64,000 nucleotides of DNA from Jiangella endophytica. GTDB taxonomy: Bacteria > Actinomycetota > Actinomycetes > Jiangellales > Jiangellaceae. The position numbers and the translations under genes were made by a program. The stretch is taken from assembly GCF_003427025.1 (NCBI RefSeq), contig NZ_QVAI01000003.1:496001-560000 (forward strand). Direction: 5' to 3'. Below the pieces are notes generated by a model. It was not told the DNA's origin and did no database searches. It was given only the letters and a program-made list of their open reading frames with translations. Position 1 is the stretch's first letter; every line of letters begins with the position of its first letter. This document shows positions 47,446 through 55,640 of the stretch, piece after piece.

Positions 47446-48399
47446 TTGACGTCCGTCGAGCCGAGTCCCGCGGCGACCCGGCGTACACCACAGCCGCCCA
47501 CGCGGCTGGGGCGGCTGGGTTCCGTCGTCGGCGCCTACGTGTCGCTCATGAAGCTGCGCGTCGTCGAGCTGCTGCTCATCACCACCCTGCCGGCCATGGT
47601 GCTCGCCGAGCGCGGGCTGCCGCCGCTGGGTCTCGCCCTCGCCACACTGGTGGCCGGCACGCTGGCCGGCGGTAGCGCGCACGCGTTCAACCAGGTGCTC
47701 GAGCGCGACATCGACGCCGTCATGCACCGCACCCGGCGCCGGCCGCTCGCCCGCGCCGTCGTCGCCCCGTACCCGGCGTTCGCGTTCGCCTCGGTCCTGC
47801 TGGCCGCCTCGGTCGCGATCATGCTGGTGTGGGTCAACCCACTGGCCGCGGCGCTGACCATCGCGGCCAACCTCTTCTACGTCCTCGTCTACACCATGCT
47901 GCTCAAGCGGCGGACGTCACAGAACATCGTCTGGGGCGGGGTGGCCGGCTGTGTGCCGACGCTGATCGGCTGGGCCGCCGTCACCGGGTCGCTCGACTGG
48001 CCGCCGGTGCTGCTGTTCCTCGTCGTCTTCTTCTGGACGCCGCCGCACTACTGGCCGCTGGCCATGCGCTACCGCGACGACTACGCGCGGGCCGGCGTGC
48101 CGATGCTGCCGGTCGTGGCGTCGGCGCGCACGGTGGCGCTGCAGATCCTGCTCTACTCGTGGGCCATGGTCGCCACGACGTTCGTGCTGTGGCCGGTCGC
48201 CTCGCTCGGGTGGATCTTCGGGCTGGCGTCCGTGCTGACCGGCGTCTGGTTCCTCGTCGAGGCGCACCGGCTGTACGGCCGGGCGAAGCGGACCCCCGAC
48301 GGCGCAGGGCTGACCGCCATGCGGCTCTTCCACGGCTCCATCACCTACCTCACGGTGGTGTTCGTCGCCGTGATGGCCGACGTGCTGATCCTGGGCTGA
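47446..48399 (+). CDS. ctaB: protoheme IX farnesyltransferase
   Basis: A 317-residue UbiA-family membrane enzyme making heme O from heme B, the first step to the heme A of cytochrome aa3 oxidase. The prenyl-diphosphate motif FNQVLERDIDAVMHRTRRRPL (near residue 85) and the second aspartate region PHYWPLAMRYRDDYARAGVPMLP (near 200) are present, with about eight membrane helices. The start must be TTG 47446 (MTSVEPS): an in-frame TGA lies at 47440-47442, and GAAGGTGA is well placed. It is divergent from the tkt operon, as in other actinomycetes. Confidence 0.95.
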   Translation: MTSVEPSPAATRRTPQPPTRLGRLGSVVGAYVSLMKLRVVELLLITTLPAMVLAERGLPPLGLALATLVAGTLAGGSAHAFNQVLERDIDAVMHRTRRRPLARAVVAPYPAFAFASVLLAASVAIMLVWVNPLAAALTIAANLFYVLVYTMLLKRRTSQNIVWGGVAGCVPTLIGWAAVTGSLDWPPVLLFLVVFFWTPPHYWPLAMRYRDDYARAGVPMLPVVASARTVALQILLYSWAMVATTFVLWPVASLGWIFGLASVLTGVWFLVEAHRLYGRAKRTPDGAGLTAMRLFHGSITYLTVVFVAVMADVLILG

Positions 48400-48450
48400 C
48401 GCCGTTCCGCCGCCGCGGGTTGTGTGCACGGTGGCCGCGACCATGCTGTC

Positions 48451-49128
48451 GTGACCGGTCTGCCATGGCCCGAGGAGTGGCGCGGCACCGTCCTGGGCGG
48501 CTGGGCCGGGTTCGTCGTCGAGTATCTCGGCCTGGCCGTGGTGGCGTCTGTCCTGCTGTCGGTGGTGCTCACTGACCGTGCCCGCAGCGTGGCAGTACGC
48601 GCCCCGGCGCTCCCAGCCGGTCGGGCCATCGGCACAGGTCAGGGTGGCCGGCCTGGTGTCCTCGGGAGTGCGGTTCCCGCTCCGCACGGTGCCGGTGCCG
48701 GTGGCGGTGCTGTTCATCGCCCTCGGCCTCGTGGCGACCGGCGTCGTCGCGGCTGCCATGTCCGGGCTGCGCGGGCAGGAGGACTTCGGTGTCCTGCTGT
48801 TCACCGGGCTCGTCGCCCGAGCTGACCCACACCACGTCGCCGCGGGCTGGCCCGGCTCGGCTCGTCGACACCGAACTGCCTGGTGGTCCACGCCTCGCCG
48901 GGCATCGTAGCCGGCGAGGTCGACGCCCTCACGCAGTTGTGGCATCGGTTCACCGGCGTGCCCGCCGAGGTCGCCGCCACCGTGGTCACGGCCCGACTGG
49001 TCAACGATCCCGCGGTCGTCCACCACGGGCTCCGGTTCCATTGGCGATACCCCGCGGCGCACGGCGAACTGGCCGACGGGACGGCGCAGCAACGGCTGGC
49101 GTCCGGACGGCTCGCCTGGTGGACTTGA
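48451..49128 (+). pseudogene. decayed paralogue of the membrane protein at 50264-51130
   Basis: Three pieces in shifted frames align in order with the intact gene downstream. Frame 1 (48451-48590) reads VTGLPWPEEWRGTVLGGW against VTTLPWPPDWRRPPLGGW. The next frame (48600-48860) reads SSGVRFPLRTVPVPVAVLF and ADPHHVAAGWPG. Back in the first frame (48870-49128), DPAVVHHGLRFHWRYPAA matches DPVLAYHALRYYQENADA. There are at least two frame changes, and about 25 codons (ELTWEQVERIG onward) and part of the second helix are missing. It is not translated as one protein. The stop of the last piece abuts the MerR gene promoter. Confidence 0.8.
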
Positions 49129-49130
49129 CC

Positions 49131-49145
49131 CTCCTGTTACTGGAG
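49131..49145 (+). promoter_or_regulatory. candidate MerR operator
   Basis: CTCCTGTTACTGGAG, a CTCC-N7-GGAG dyad, follows TTGACC (49125-49130) and directly precedes the MerR gene. MerR proteins bind dyads within long promoter spacers, so autoregulation is plausible. Confidence 0.5.
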
Positions 49146-49153
49146 ACACCACG

Positions 49154-50119
49154 GTGGTTCTCGTGAACGACGACGGCGCCTTCCTCAGCATCGGCGACCT
49201 GGCCCGGCGCACCGGACTCCCGGTGAAGACGATCAGGTACTACGCCGACATCGGACTGGTGCCGCCGACCGACCGATCCCCGGCGGGCTACCGCCGCTAC
49301 GACGCCGTCGCCCTGGCTCGGCTGGATCTCGTCCGCACGCTCCGCGAGCTCGGCATCGACCTCGCGACCGTCCGGCGGGTCCTCGACCGGTCACTGTCGC
49401 TGGCCGACATGGCGACGGCGCATGCCGCGGCTCTGGACGCGCAGATCCGGTTGCTCCGGACCCGGCGTTCGGTGCTGCGGGCGGTGGCCGCGCTGGGGAT
49501 CGACGACCACGAGGAGCTGGATCTCATGAACCGCCTGGCCCACCTGTCCGCCGCCGAGCGGCAGCAGATCATCGACGACTACTGGTCGTCGGCCTTCGAG
49601 GGCCTCGACACCGACCCCGCGTTCGCCGACCGGATGCGCTCGGTCCGCGTCGACCTGCCCGACGACCCGACACCGGCCCAGGTCGACGCCTGGGTCGAGT
49701 TGGCCGAGCTGGTACAGGACCCGTCCTACCGTGCGCGGGTGCGCCAGATGGCCGAGGCCGGCGCCGCCGCGTCCGACTCGTCCGGTCCATCGCCCGCCGA
49801 GGTGGCGCTCTACCAGAGCGTGACCGAGCTGGTGGCGCCACTGCACACCGCCGGTGTCGCCCCGGCCTCACCGGACGGGCAACTCGTCGTCGACCAGCTG
49901 GCGCCGCGGTTCGCGCACGCCCGCGGTGTCGACGACGCCGCGGACTTCCGGCGTGAGCTGGGCGAGCAGATCGCCCTGTTCTCCGACCGCCGGGTCGAGC
50001 GCTATTGGGAGCTCGTCGGCGTCATCAATGACTGGCCGGCCGCGCAGGTGAGCTCGGGCAGCGTCGCCGCGATGGAGTGGTTCGCCCAGGCCCTGATCGG
50101 GTCGGAGTCCGCCGACTGA
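49154..50119 (+). CDS. MerR-family transcriptional regulator
   Basis: A 321-residue regulator. The MerR winged helix occupies residues 10-80 (LSIGDLARRTGLPVKTIRYYADIGLV, GYRRYDAVALARLDLVRTLRELGIDL), followed by the dimerisation helix (LADMATAHAAALDAQIRLL). The 190-residue helical C-terminus (AERQQIIDDYWSSAFEGLD, PTPAQVDAWVELAELVQDPSYRARVRQMAEAG) resembles the TipAS-like ligand-binding part. Inducer and target are unknown. GTG 49154 has GGAG nine bases upstream; GTG 49163 is possible. It lies between a decayed and an intact copy of the same membrane-protein gene. Confidence 0.88.
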   Translation: MVLVNDDGAFLSIGDLARRTGLPVKTIRYYADIGLVPPTDRSPAGYRRYDAVALARLDLVRTLRELGIDLATVRRVLDRSLSLADMATAHAAALDAQIRLLRTRRSVLRAVAALGIDDHEELDLMNRLAHLSAAERQQIIDDYWSSAFEGLDTDPAFADRMRSVRVDLPDDPTPAQVDAWVELAELVQDPSYRARVRQMAEAGAAASDSSGPSPAEVALYQSVTELVAPLHTAGVAPASPDGQLVVDQLAPRFAHARGVDDAADFRRELGEQIALFSDRRVERYWELVGVINDWPAAQVSSGSVAAMEWFAQALIGSESAD

Positions 50120-50263
50120 CCCGCGCCTGGTGGCTGTTCGCTGCGCACCCGCCTCGCCGTCCGGGCATCCGCGAGTGTGCCGCACGGCCGGCGCATGGTC
50201 CCGGTGGTGGGGGTGGTGCGCCGGGGTCCTCGCCGCGGCGGCCGGCGTGAGAGCATCGTCGCC

Positions 50264-51130
50264 GTGACGACGCTGCCGTGGCCGCCGGACTGGCGCCGTC
50301 CGCCCCTCGGCGGCTGGCTCGGCGTCGTGGTGTCCGGGGCCCTCGCGGCCGTCCTGGTGCCGGTCGCGGCGATCGCCGCAGCCGACCGCCAGTGGAGCGC
50401 GGCCGCCGTGATCGGCGGCGTCCTGCTGCTGCTCGCGCCGATCGCCGTCGCCGGACGGCCCCGTCGCCGCACCTCCTCCGTCGTGGAGGTGTCGCTCGAG
50501 CTGGACGGCGACCGGCAGACCGGGGTGCGGATCCCCGTCCGCCCGACGTCGCCGCTGGTCAGCCTGGCGCTGGCGGTCCTGGGGCTGGCGCTCGTCGCGC
50601 TCGGCGTGGCGGCTCTCGTCGTCGCGGCGGTTCGCGGCGAATGGTCGTCGGTGGTGGGCTTCGTCGTGCTGCTGGTGGTGGGGTCGGTGCTGGCGCTCGG
50701 CGGGATCGTCGGGTTGATCGCCTCCCGCCGCCGGCTCGGGTTGGACCTCACTCCGTCGCACCTGGTCGTCGGGCTGGGTGGCGAGCCCGTCGAGCTGACC
50801 TGGGAGCAGGTCGAGCGCATCGGCACGACGTCGATCCGCTACGGGATCGGCCTGGCGCCGCGGCCCGTGCAGAACTGGCTGACGGTGGTGACGCGCGAGC
50901 CGGTGAACGTCGCGGCGCGGATATCCGGCCGCCGGACCGCGGCGCTCGGCCGCCTCACGGCGACGGCGCCGGCGAACACGGCCGCGGCGATCCCGGCCGA
51001 GCGCCTCGGCGCCGACCCGGTGCTGGCCTATCACGCGCTGCGCTACTACCAGGAGAACGCGGACGCCCGTCCCGAACTTGGGACGGGCGCCGCCGTGCGC
51101 CGGATCGCGGCCGGTGCGGTCGTGCGCTGA
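50264..51130 (+). CDS. uncharacterised membrane protein, paralogue of the pseudogene upstream
   Basis: A 288-residue protein of unknown function. Four hydrophobic helices are visible: residues 15-35 (GVVVSGALAAVLVPVAAIAA), 43-58, 95-122 (VSLALAVLGLALVALGVAAL) and 127-148. The C-terminal half is soluble: SRRRLGLDLTPSHLVVGLGGEPVELTWEQVERIG resembles the membrane-proximal beta unit of bacterial PH-like proteins. It ends with DPVLAYHALRYYQENADARPELG. GTG 50264 gives the start that aligns with the pseudogene. A frameshifted copy lies 1.8 kb upstream, with the MerR gene between, so the pair arose by duplication. Confidence 0.75.
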   Translation: MTTLPWPPDWRRPPLGGWLGVVVSGALAAVLVPVAAIAAADRQWSAAAVIGGVLLLLAPIAVAGRPRRRTSSVVEVSLELDGDRQTGVRIPVRPTSPLVSLALAVLGLALVALGVAALVVAAVRGEWSSVVGFVVLLVVGSVLALGGIVGLIASRRRLGLDLTPSHLVVGLGGEPVELTWEQVERIGTTSIRYGIGLAPRPVQNWLTVVTREPVNVAARISGRRTAALGRLTATAPANTAAAIPAERLGADPVLAYHALRYYQENADARPELGTGAAVRRIAAGAVVR

Positions 51131-51140
51131 ACCAGCGTGA

Positions 51141-51389
51141 TCAGAGCGGGTCGACGTCGTCGCGCCGCTCGACGTACTCCCTGGTGCGCGGCCGCTCGAC
51201 GTACTCCGTGCTGCTGGCGCGACGGCTCCGCATCGACGTGACCATCATCGACACCACGATGGCCAGGGCACCGACGCCGGTGAGCACCCAGCCGATGACG
51301 CTCAGGTCGAAGTCGGCCAGCCGGTCGCGGACACCGAGCGCCAGGATCAGGCCCAGCGCCATCAGAAAGACACCCAGACCGATGTTCAT
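51141..51389 (-). CDS. DUF6458-like small membrane protein
   Basis: An 82-residue protein with two membrane helices (residues 2-20, IGLGVFLMALGLILALGV, and 30-50, VIGWVLTGVGALAIVVSMMV) and a charged tail (RSRRASSTEYVERPRTREYVERRDDVDPL). It matches the short actinobacterial two-helix family DUF6458; no function is known. ATG 51389 has GGGAGG ten bases upstream, and that ribosome-binding site can be masked by a hairpin. The tail contains a duplicated EYVER motif. Confidence 0.75.
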   Translation of the reverse strand: MNIGLGVFLMALGLILALGVRDRLADFDLSVIGWVLTGVGALAIVVSMMVTSMRSRRASSTEYVERPRTREYVERRDDVDPL

Positions 51390-51399
51390 GTCGAACAGA

Positions 51400-51432
51400 C
51401 CTCCCAAATCGGCATGATTCGCCTTCGGGAGG
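51400..51432 (-). promoter_or_regulatory. hairpin that can mask the ribosome-binding site of the small membrane gene
   Basis: On the mRNA, CCTCCC (from 51427-51432) can pair with the ribosome-binding GGGAGG (from 51400-51405), with an inner AATC/GATT pairing. Opening of the hairpin would be required for translation. Confidence 0.4.
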
Positions 51433-51477
51433 TACCCGGCCGCCTGACGGGCAAACGGCGCCGGTGCGGAGCCGGCG

Positions 51478-52464
51478 TCAGCGCACGATCGGCGCAGCCG
51501 GTCGCCGCGAGGGCAGCCAGCGCGTGGCCAGCCAGGCGTCGGTTGCGGCCATCACCATGAGCGCCGCGCCGAGCATGTGCAGTCCGACCAGCAGTTCCGG
51601 CAGCTCGAGCCGATACTGCACCAGCCCGATGACGCCCTGCCCGAGCTCGACGGCGAGCAGGACGGCGGCGGCGCGTGCGGCCCGCCCGGGGGAGCCGACC
51701 GCCCGCGCGGTGAAGTACAGGCCGATCGAGACGCCCATGAGCAGCAGGACCGAGTCAGCGTGCACCTGCGTCACGACGGCGACGTCGAGGCCGGTGCGCT
51801 TGGAGTCGGGGTCGCCGGAGTGTGGCCCGCTGCCGGTGACGACGGTGCCCAGGTAGACGGCGACCGCGGTGACCGCCAGCGTCAGCAGGGCGAGCCGTTC
51901 CAGCCACGGCTGCCCGACGCGGGCCGGTACGGCTCCGTGCGGCCGCTGCGCCCGTCTGACCAGCACCGTCGCGACGCCGACCAGCGTGGCCGATACCAGG
52001 AAGTGGAACATGACGACCCACGGGTTCAGGTCGGTCCAGACGGTGATGCCGCCGATGACCGCCTGTGCGGGCACCACGCCGAGCAGCACCGCCGACAGCA
52101 CCAGGAGATCGCGGCGGGGCCGGTCGGAGGTGAGCGTCCGCAGCACCGCGACCAGCATCGCGAACGCGACGGCGCCGACCACGAACGTCAGCAGCCGGTT
52201 GCCGAACTCGATCGCGCCGTGCAGCCCCATCTCGGGTGTGGCGGCGATGGAGCCCGCGGTGCAATGTGGCCAGTCGGGGCAGCCGAGCCCGGAGTCGGTG
52301 AGCCGGACCGCGCCGCCGGTGACGATGATTCCGGCCTGTGTGACCAGCGATGCGACCGCCAGCCGCCGCAGTGTCAGCTCCGACGGGAGCGGCAGCCGCC
52401 GCACGAGCCGGGCGGCCCGGCCGGGCGCCGGAGCCGGAGTCGTCGGAAGGGTCGCGGTCACCAC
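51478..52464 (-). CDS. ctaA: heme A synthase
   Basis: A 328-residue membrane enzyme converting heme O to heme A. It has eight helices and the paired Cys of LGCPDWPHC near residue 62, the EFGNRLLTF and HFLVSATLVG histidine helices, TGSGPHSGDP near 215 and QVHADSVLLLMG and GLHMLGAALM later histidines. GTG 52464 (or the adjacent GTG 52461) is the start. It is separated from ctaB by the pseudogene-MerR-paralogue block, whereas in related genomes the two are close. Confidence 0.95.
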   Translation of the reverse strand: MVTATLPTTPAPAPGRAARLVRRLPLPSELTLRRLAVASLVTQAGIIVTGGAVRLTDSGLGCPDWPHCTAGSIAATPEMGLHGAIEFGNRLLTFVVGAVAFAMLVAVLRTLTSDRPRRDLLVLSAVLLGVVPAQAVIGGITVWTDLNPWVVMFHFLVSATLVGVATVLVRRAQRPHGAVPARVGQPWLERLALLTLAVTAVAVYLGTVVTGSGPHSGDPDSKRTGLDVAVVTQVHADSVLLLMGVSIGLYFTARAVGSPGRAARAAAVLLAVELGQGVIGLVQYRLELPELLVGLHMLGAALMVMAATDAWLATRWLPSRRPAAPIVR

Positions 52465-53349
52465 GTCATGGTAGGACCCGGCCTCCGCTCGCGATCTCCG
52501 GGTCCTCCGTTGCCTGCCCCACCGCCGGGCGTTCTGTCAAGGGTCTGCGACCTGCCCGACTCGCGTCCGCGTTAGCCCGGAAGTTAGCCCTCACCACGTT
52601 TCGTGGGTGGTCGCCGTTAGCCCGGAATCGGGCAAACGTCCAGCTCATTCGGGCAAACGGCGAAATCGTGAACCGGGCCGGGTTCGGGCTTAGCGTCCGG
52701 GTCATGGTCCTTCGGTCCGCTCGTCTCCGCGCCGTACTGGCGGTCGTGCTGCTCGCCGCCCTCGCCGGTGGCGGGCTGCTCGGTGGTGGGCAGGGTGGTG
52801 GCGACCCGCGTACTCCTGGCAGCGGGCCGGGTGCCGGCCTGGGGGAGTACGCCGCTCCGACGGCGTCTGCCGCGTGGCCGATCGGTGCGCTGCCGGCGCC
52901 CCTCTCCTTGGCGGCAGCGTCGGCTCCGGCCCCGGCGCCGTCCGGCGGCCGGGTCGGACCGGGAATGGGGCGATCCGTGACGCCACACCTGGGGCACCCG
53001 GACCCGCGCCGGTCACAGCTGGGGCGGCCGGATCCGCGTCCGTCGCGGCCCTCGGCGACGGACCTGCCAGGATCGCCGGCTGTCGCCGCTCTCGCCGTTC
53101 TCACCGAGCGGCGGCGTGCCGTGGCCGTCGCATGCCGCTGCCATGGCGGCGACCGCGGACCGGCGCCCCAGGCCGAGTCCGCCGCGACCGCCACGACGTG
53201 GTTCGTCCCGCTTCGGTCGCCTCGGCACAGCGGCTCCGATACCGTGCGTCTACGGGCACGCCATGATCGCCGTGAGAGCCGCCGTGGGCACGCCGGCGGG
53301 CTCCGGCAGTCGGCTCGTTCACTGCGACGATCTGCGGGAGGACAGCGAC
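52465..53349. other. gene-poor region before the PH-domain pair
   Basis: 885 bases without a supported gene. An ATG at 52704 (MVLRSARLRAVLAVVLLAALAG) looks like a signal peptide followed by a Pro/Ala-rich tail, but this frame has no stop of its own and runs into the next genes. Direct repeats GTTAGCCCGGAA (52571, 52616) and TCGGGCAAACG (52628, 52649) lie upstream of it and could be a protein-binding region. Confidence 0.5.
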
Positions 53350-53844
53350 ATGAGCAGCGCCACTCGGCTGCGACCGCCCCGAAACTGGCTGGACCAGCGC
53401 GTCATGGCGTGGTGGCGGGCCCAAATCGGTGTGCTGACTGCCGTGGTCGTCGTGCCGCTGCTGATCCTCGGCCTGCTCATCGCCCCGGCCCGGGCGTGGT
53501 TCCTGATCCCGGCCGCCGTGCTCGCGGTCGTCGGGCTGGTGGGCATTCTGCTGCTGCCGCCGTGGTGGTTCCGCATCCATCGCTGGGAGGTCACCGACCA
53601 GGCCGTCTACACCCGCGGCGGGGTGTTGTGGCAGGTCTGGCGGGTGGCGCCGATGTCACGCATCCAGACGGTCGACACCATGCGAGGCCCGCTGCAGCGC
53701 GCCTTCGGCCTGTCGACCGTCACGGTCACCACGGCGTCGTCGGCGGGTGCGGTGAAGATCGAGGGACTCGACCACGAGCAGGCCGCCGACCTCGCCGAGG
53801 AACTCACCCGCATCACCCACGACACCCCGGGCGACGCCACGTGA
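53350..53844 (+). CDS. PH-domain membrane protein (YdbS-like)
   Basis: A 164-residue protein. Two membrane helices (residues 27-50 and 53-75; VLTAVVVVPLLILGLLIAPA, LIPAAVLAVVGLVGILLLP) precede one bacterial PH (bPH2) domain (about 80-150; WEVTDQAVYTRGGVLWQVWRVAPMSRIQTVDTMRGPLQRAFGLSTVTVTT). The family occurs as pairs with a longer three-PH protein, as here, and was linked to the cell envelope in Bacillus (YdbS/YdbT). ATG 53350 has GGGAGGA seven bases upstream. It overlaps the next gene by four bases. Confidence 0.9.
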   Translation: MSSATRLRPPRNWLDQRVMAWWRAQIGVLTAVVVVPLLILGLLIAPARAWFLIPAAVLAVVGLVGILLLPPWWFRIHRWEVTDQAVYTRGGVLWQVWRVAPMSRIQTVDTMRGPLQRAFGLSTVTVTTASSAGAVKIEGLDHEQAADLAEELTRITHDTPGDAT

Positions 53845-55478
53845 GCGACACCGGTCCCGCCGACCCCGCGTTCGACCATGCGGCGGCCGCGCCGGCGCCG
53901 GACTCGGTGGCCACCACCACGCCCACCGCCGGTGACGAACCGGGCTGGCTGGCGCTGCACCGCGACACCGTCAAGGTCACCGGCGTCTGGGTCTTCATCC
54001 TCGCGCTCGGCGGCGCCATCCCCACGACCATCGGCATCGGCTCCGGCACCTCCTACGGCACGGCGCTGGCGTGGGTGGTGCCGGCGGTGGTCTTGGTCGT
54101 GCTGGTGTCGGCCATCGCCGACTACGTGCGCTGGCGGCACAGCCGGTACCGCGTCACGCCGACGCGCATGGAACAGCACAAGGGCATGGTCTTCACCACG
54201 AAGCGCTCGCTCGGCCGCGAGCGCATCCGCACCGTCGACCTCTCGGCCGATCCGGTCCAGCGGGTGTTCGGCCTGGTGAAGGTCAGCATCGGCACCGGCG
54301 AACAGGTCGAGGCCGGCGGGCCGGGGCAGTCGCCGCAGACGATCGTGCTCGACCCCGTGCACCGCGACGAGGGCGAGCGGCTGCGCGCGCTGCTACTCGA
54401 CCGCGCGCCGGTCGCCGCCGACGGCACCGAACCCGACGTACGCGTCCTGGCTCGCTGGGACCCTGGCTGGCTCCGCTTCGCGCCGCTCTCGTTCTGGACG
54501 CTCGCACTCGCCGGCATCGCGGTCGGGGGCCTGTTCCAGGTGCTGAACTGGTTCGGTCGCGAGAGCCTGCCCATCGACACCACCCGCGACATCGTCGAGG
54601 ACATCGGCGCGACGCAGACACTGGTGCTGTTCGCGGTGGTGTTCGTGCTGGTCGGGGCCGTGGCGACGTTGGCGCTCACGCTCGAGGCGTGGTGGGCGTA
54701 CCGCCTCGAACGCGAGCCGGGCGGCACGTTGCGGGTCCGGCGGGGGCTGCTCACGACGCGCTCGGTCAGCATCGAGGAGCAGCGTGTCCGCGGCGTCGAG
54801 ATCGTCGAGCCGCTCGGTGTGCGGTCCGCCGGCGCGGCCCGCGTCGACGTCGTCACGACGGGTCTGCGCACCGACCCCAAATCCGAGGCGTCAACGCTGC
54901 TGCCGGCCGCGCCCATGACGGTCGCCGCGTCGGTGGCGGCGGCTGTCGCCGGCGTCCGTCCGGGCGGGCGGTTGCGACGACATCCGGTCGCGGCGCGCAC
55001 ACGCCGGTTGCGCTGGGCGCTCGCGGCCGACGTGGTGCTGGCGGCGGCGGTGGTCTGGCTGACGGTCGCCTCACCGGTGCGCGACTTCTGGGCCGTCGTG
55101 CTGACGGTGCTCGCGGCGGCCTGCTGCGTGGCCCTCGTCCTGCTGGCCGGCGACGCCTACCGGTCGCTCGGCCACGACCTCGACGGCGACTACCTCGTCG
55201 CTCGCAAGGGCAGCCTCCGGCGGGCGACGGTGTACCTGCAGCGCAACGGCATCATCGGCTGGCGGCTGAGCCAGTCGGTCTTCCAGCGTCGCGCGGGCCT
55301 GCTCACCCTCACCGCCACCACGGCGGCCGGCGCGCGACGGTACTCCGTCGTCGACGCCGACGAGCACGAGGTCCTCGACTTCGGCGCCGAGGCCGTTCCC
55401 GGCCTGCTCGACCCTTTCCTGGTCCGGGATGCTCCGGTCGCGGCTGAGCCCGAGCAGGCGGCCTTCCGGGAACGCTGA
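53841..55478 (+). CDS. PH-domain membrane protein (YdbT-like)
   Basis: A 545-residue membrane protein with repeated pairs of transmembrane helices (about 45-90, 215-275 and 395-430) and three bPH2-like domains: residues 95-160 (YRVTPTRMEQHKGMVFTTKRSLGRERIRTVDL), 290-355 (GGTLRVRRGLLTTRSVSIEEQRVRGVEIVEPLG) and 445-515 (DYLVARKGSLRRATVYLQRNGIIGWRLSQSVFQRRAGL). GTG 53841 overlaps the stop of the small partner (GTGA), so both are made together. The role is unproven; family members in Bacillus counter certain bacteriocins. Confidence 0.9.
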   Translation: MSDTGPADPAFDHAAAAPAPDSVATTTPTAGDEPGWLALHRDTVKVTGVWVFILALGGAIPTTIGIGSGTSYGTALAWVVPAVVLVVLVSAIADYVRWRHSRYRVTPTRMEQHKGMVFTTKRSLGRERIRTVDLSADPVQRVFGLVKVSIGTGEQVEAGGPGQSPQTIVLDPVHRDEGERLRALLLDRAPVAADGTEPDVRVLARWDPGWLRFAPLSFWTLALAGIAVGGLFQVLNWFGRESLPIDTTRDIVEDIGATQTLVLFAVVFVLVGAVATLALTLEAWWAYRLEREPGGTLRVRRGLLTTRSVSIEEQRVRGVEIVEPLGVRSAGAARVDVVTTGLRTDPKSEASTLLPAAPMTVAASVAAAVAGVRPGGRLRRHPVAARTRRLRWALAADVVLAAAVVWLTVASPVRDFWAVVLTVLAAACCVALVLLAGDAYRSLGHDLDGDYLVARKGSLRRATVYLQRNGIIGWRLSQSVFQRRAGLLTLTATTAAGARRYSVVDADEHEVLDFGAEAVPGLLDPFLVRDAPVAAEPEQAAFRER

Positions 55479-55640
55479 GCGCCGCCGACGACACAGCTCG
55501 ATGCGCCGGCGCTGCGTTGTCAGGCCGGCAGGGTGGGCGGCTCTCTGAGGCGACCGGGCGCTGTGCGCGTGGCCGGAAAGTACGCGATGAGTCGTGTTGC
55601 GTGTGGTCGCCGATGCGGCGGGCAGGCCACGGCGTCGCGC

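Noticed and set aside
52704-53340. Secreted Pro/Ala-rich protein
   Set aside because: The signal-peptide-like start is attractive, but the frame has no stop before the PH-domain genes, no ribosome-binding site, and decays into low-complexity Arg/Pro sequence.
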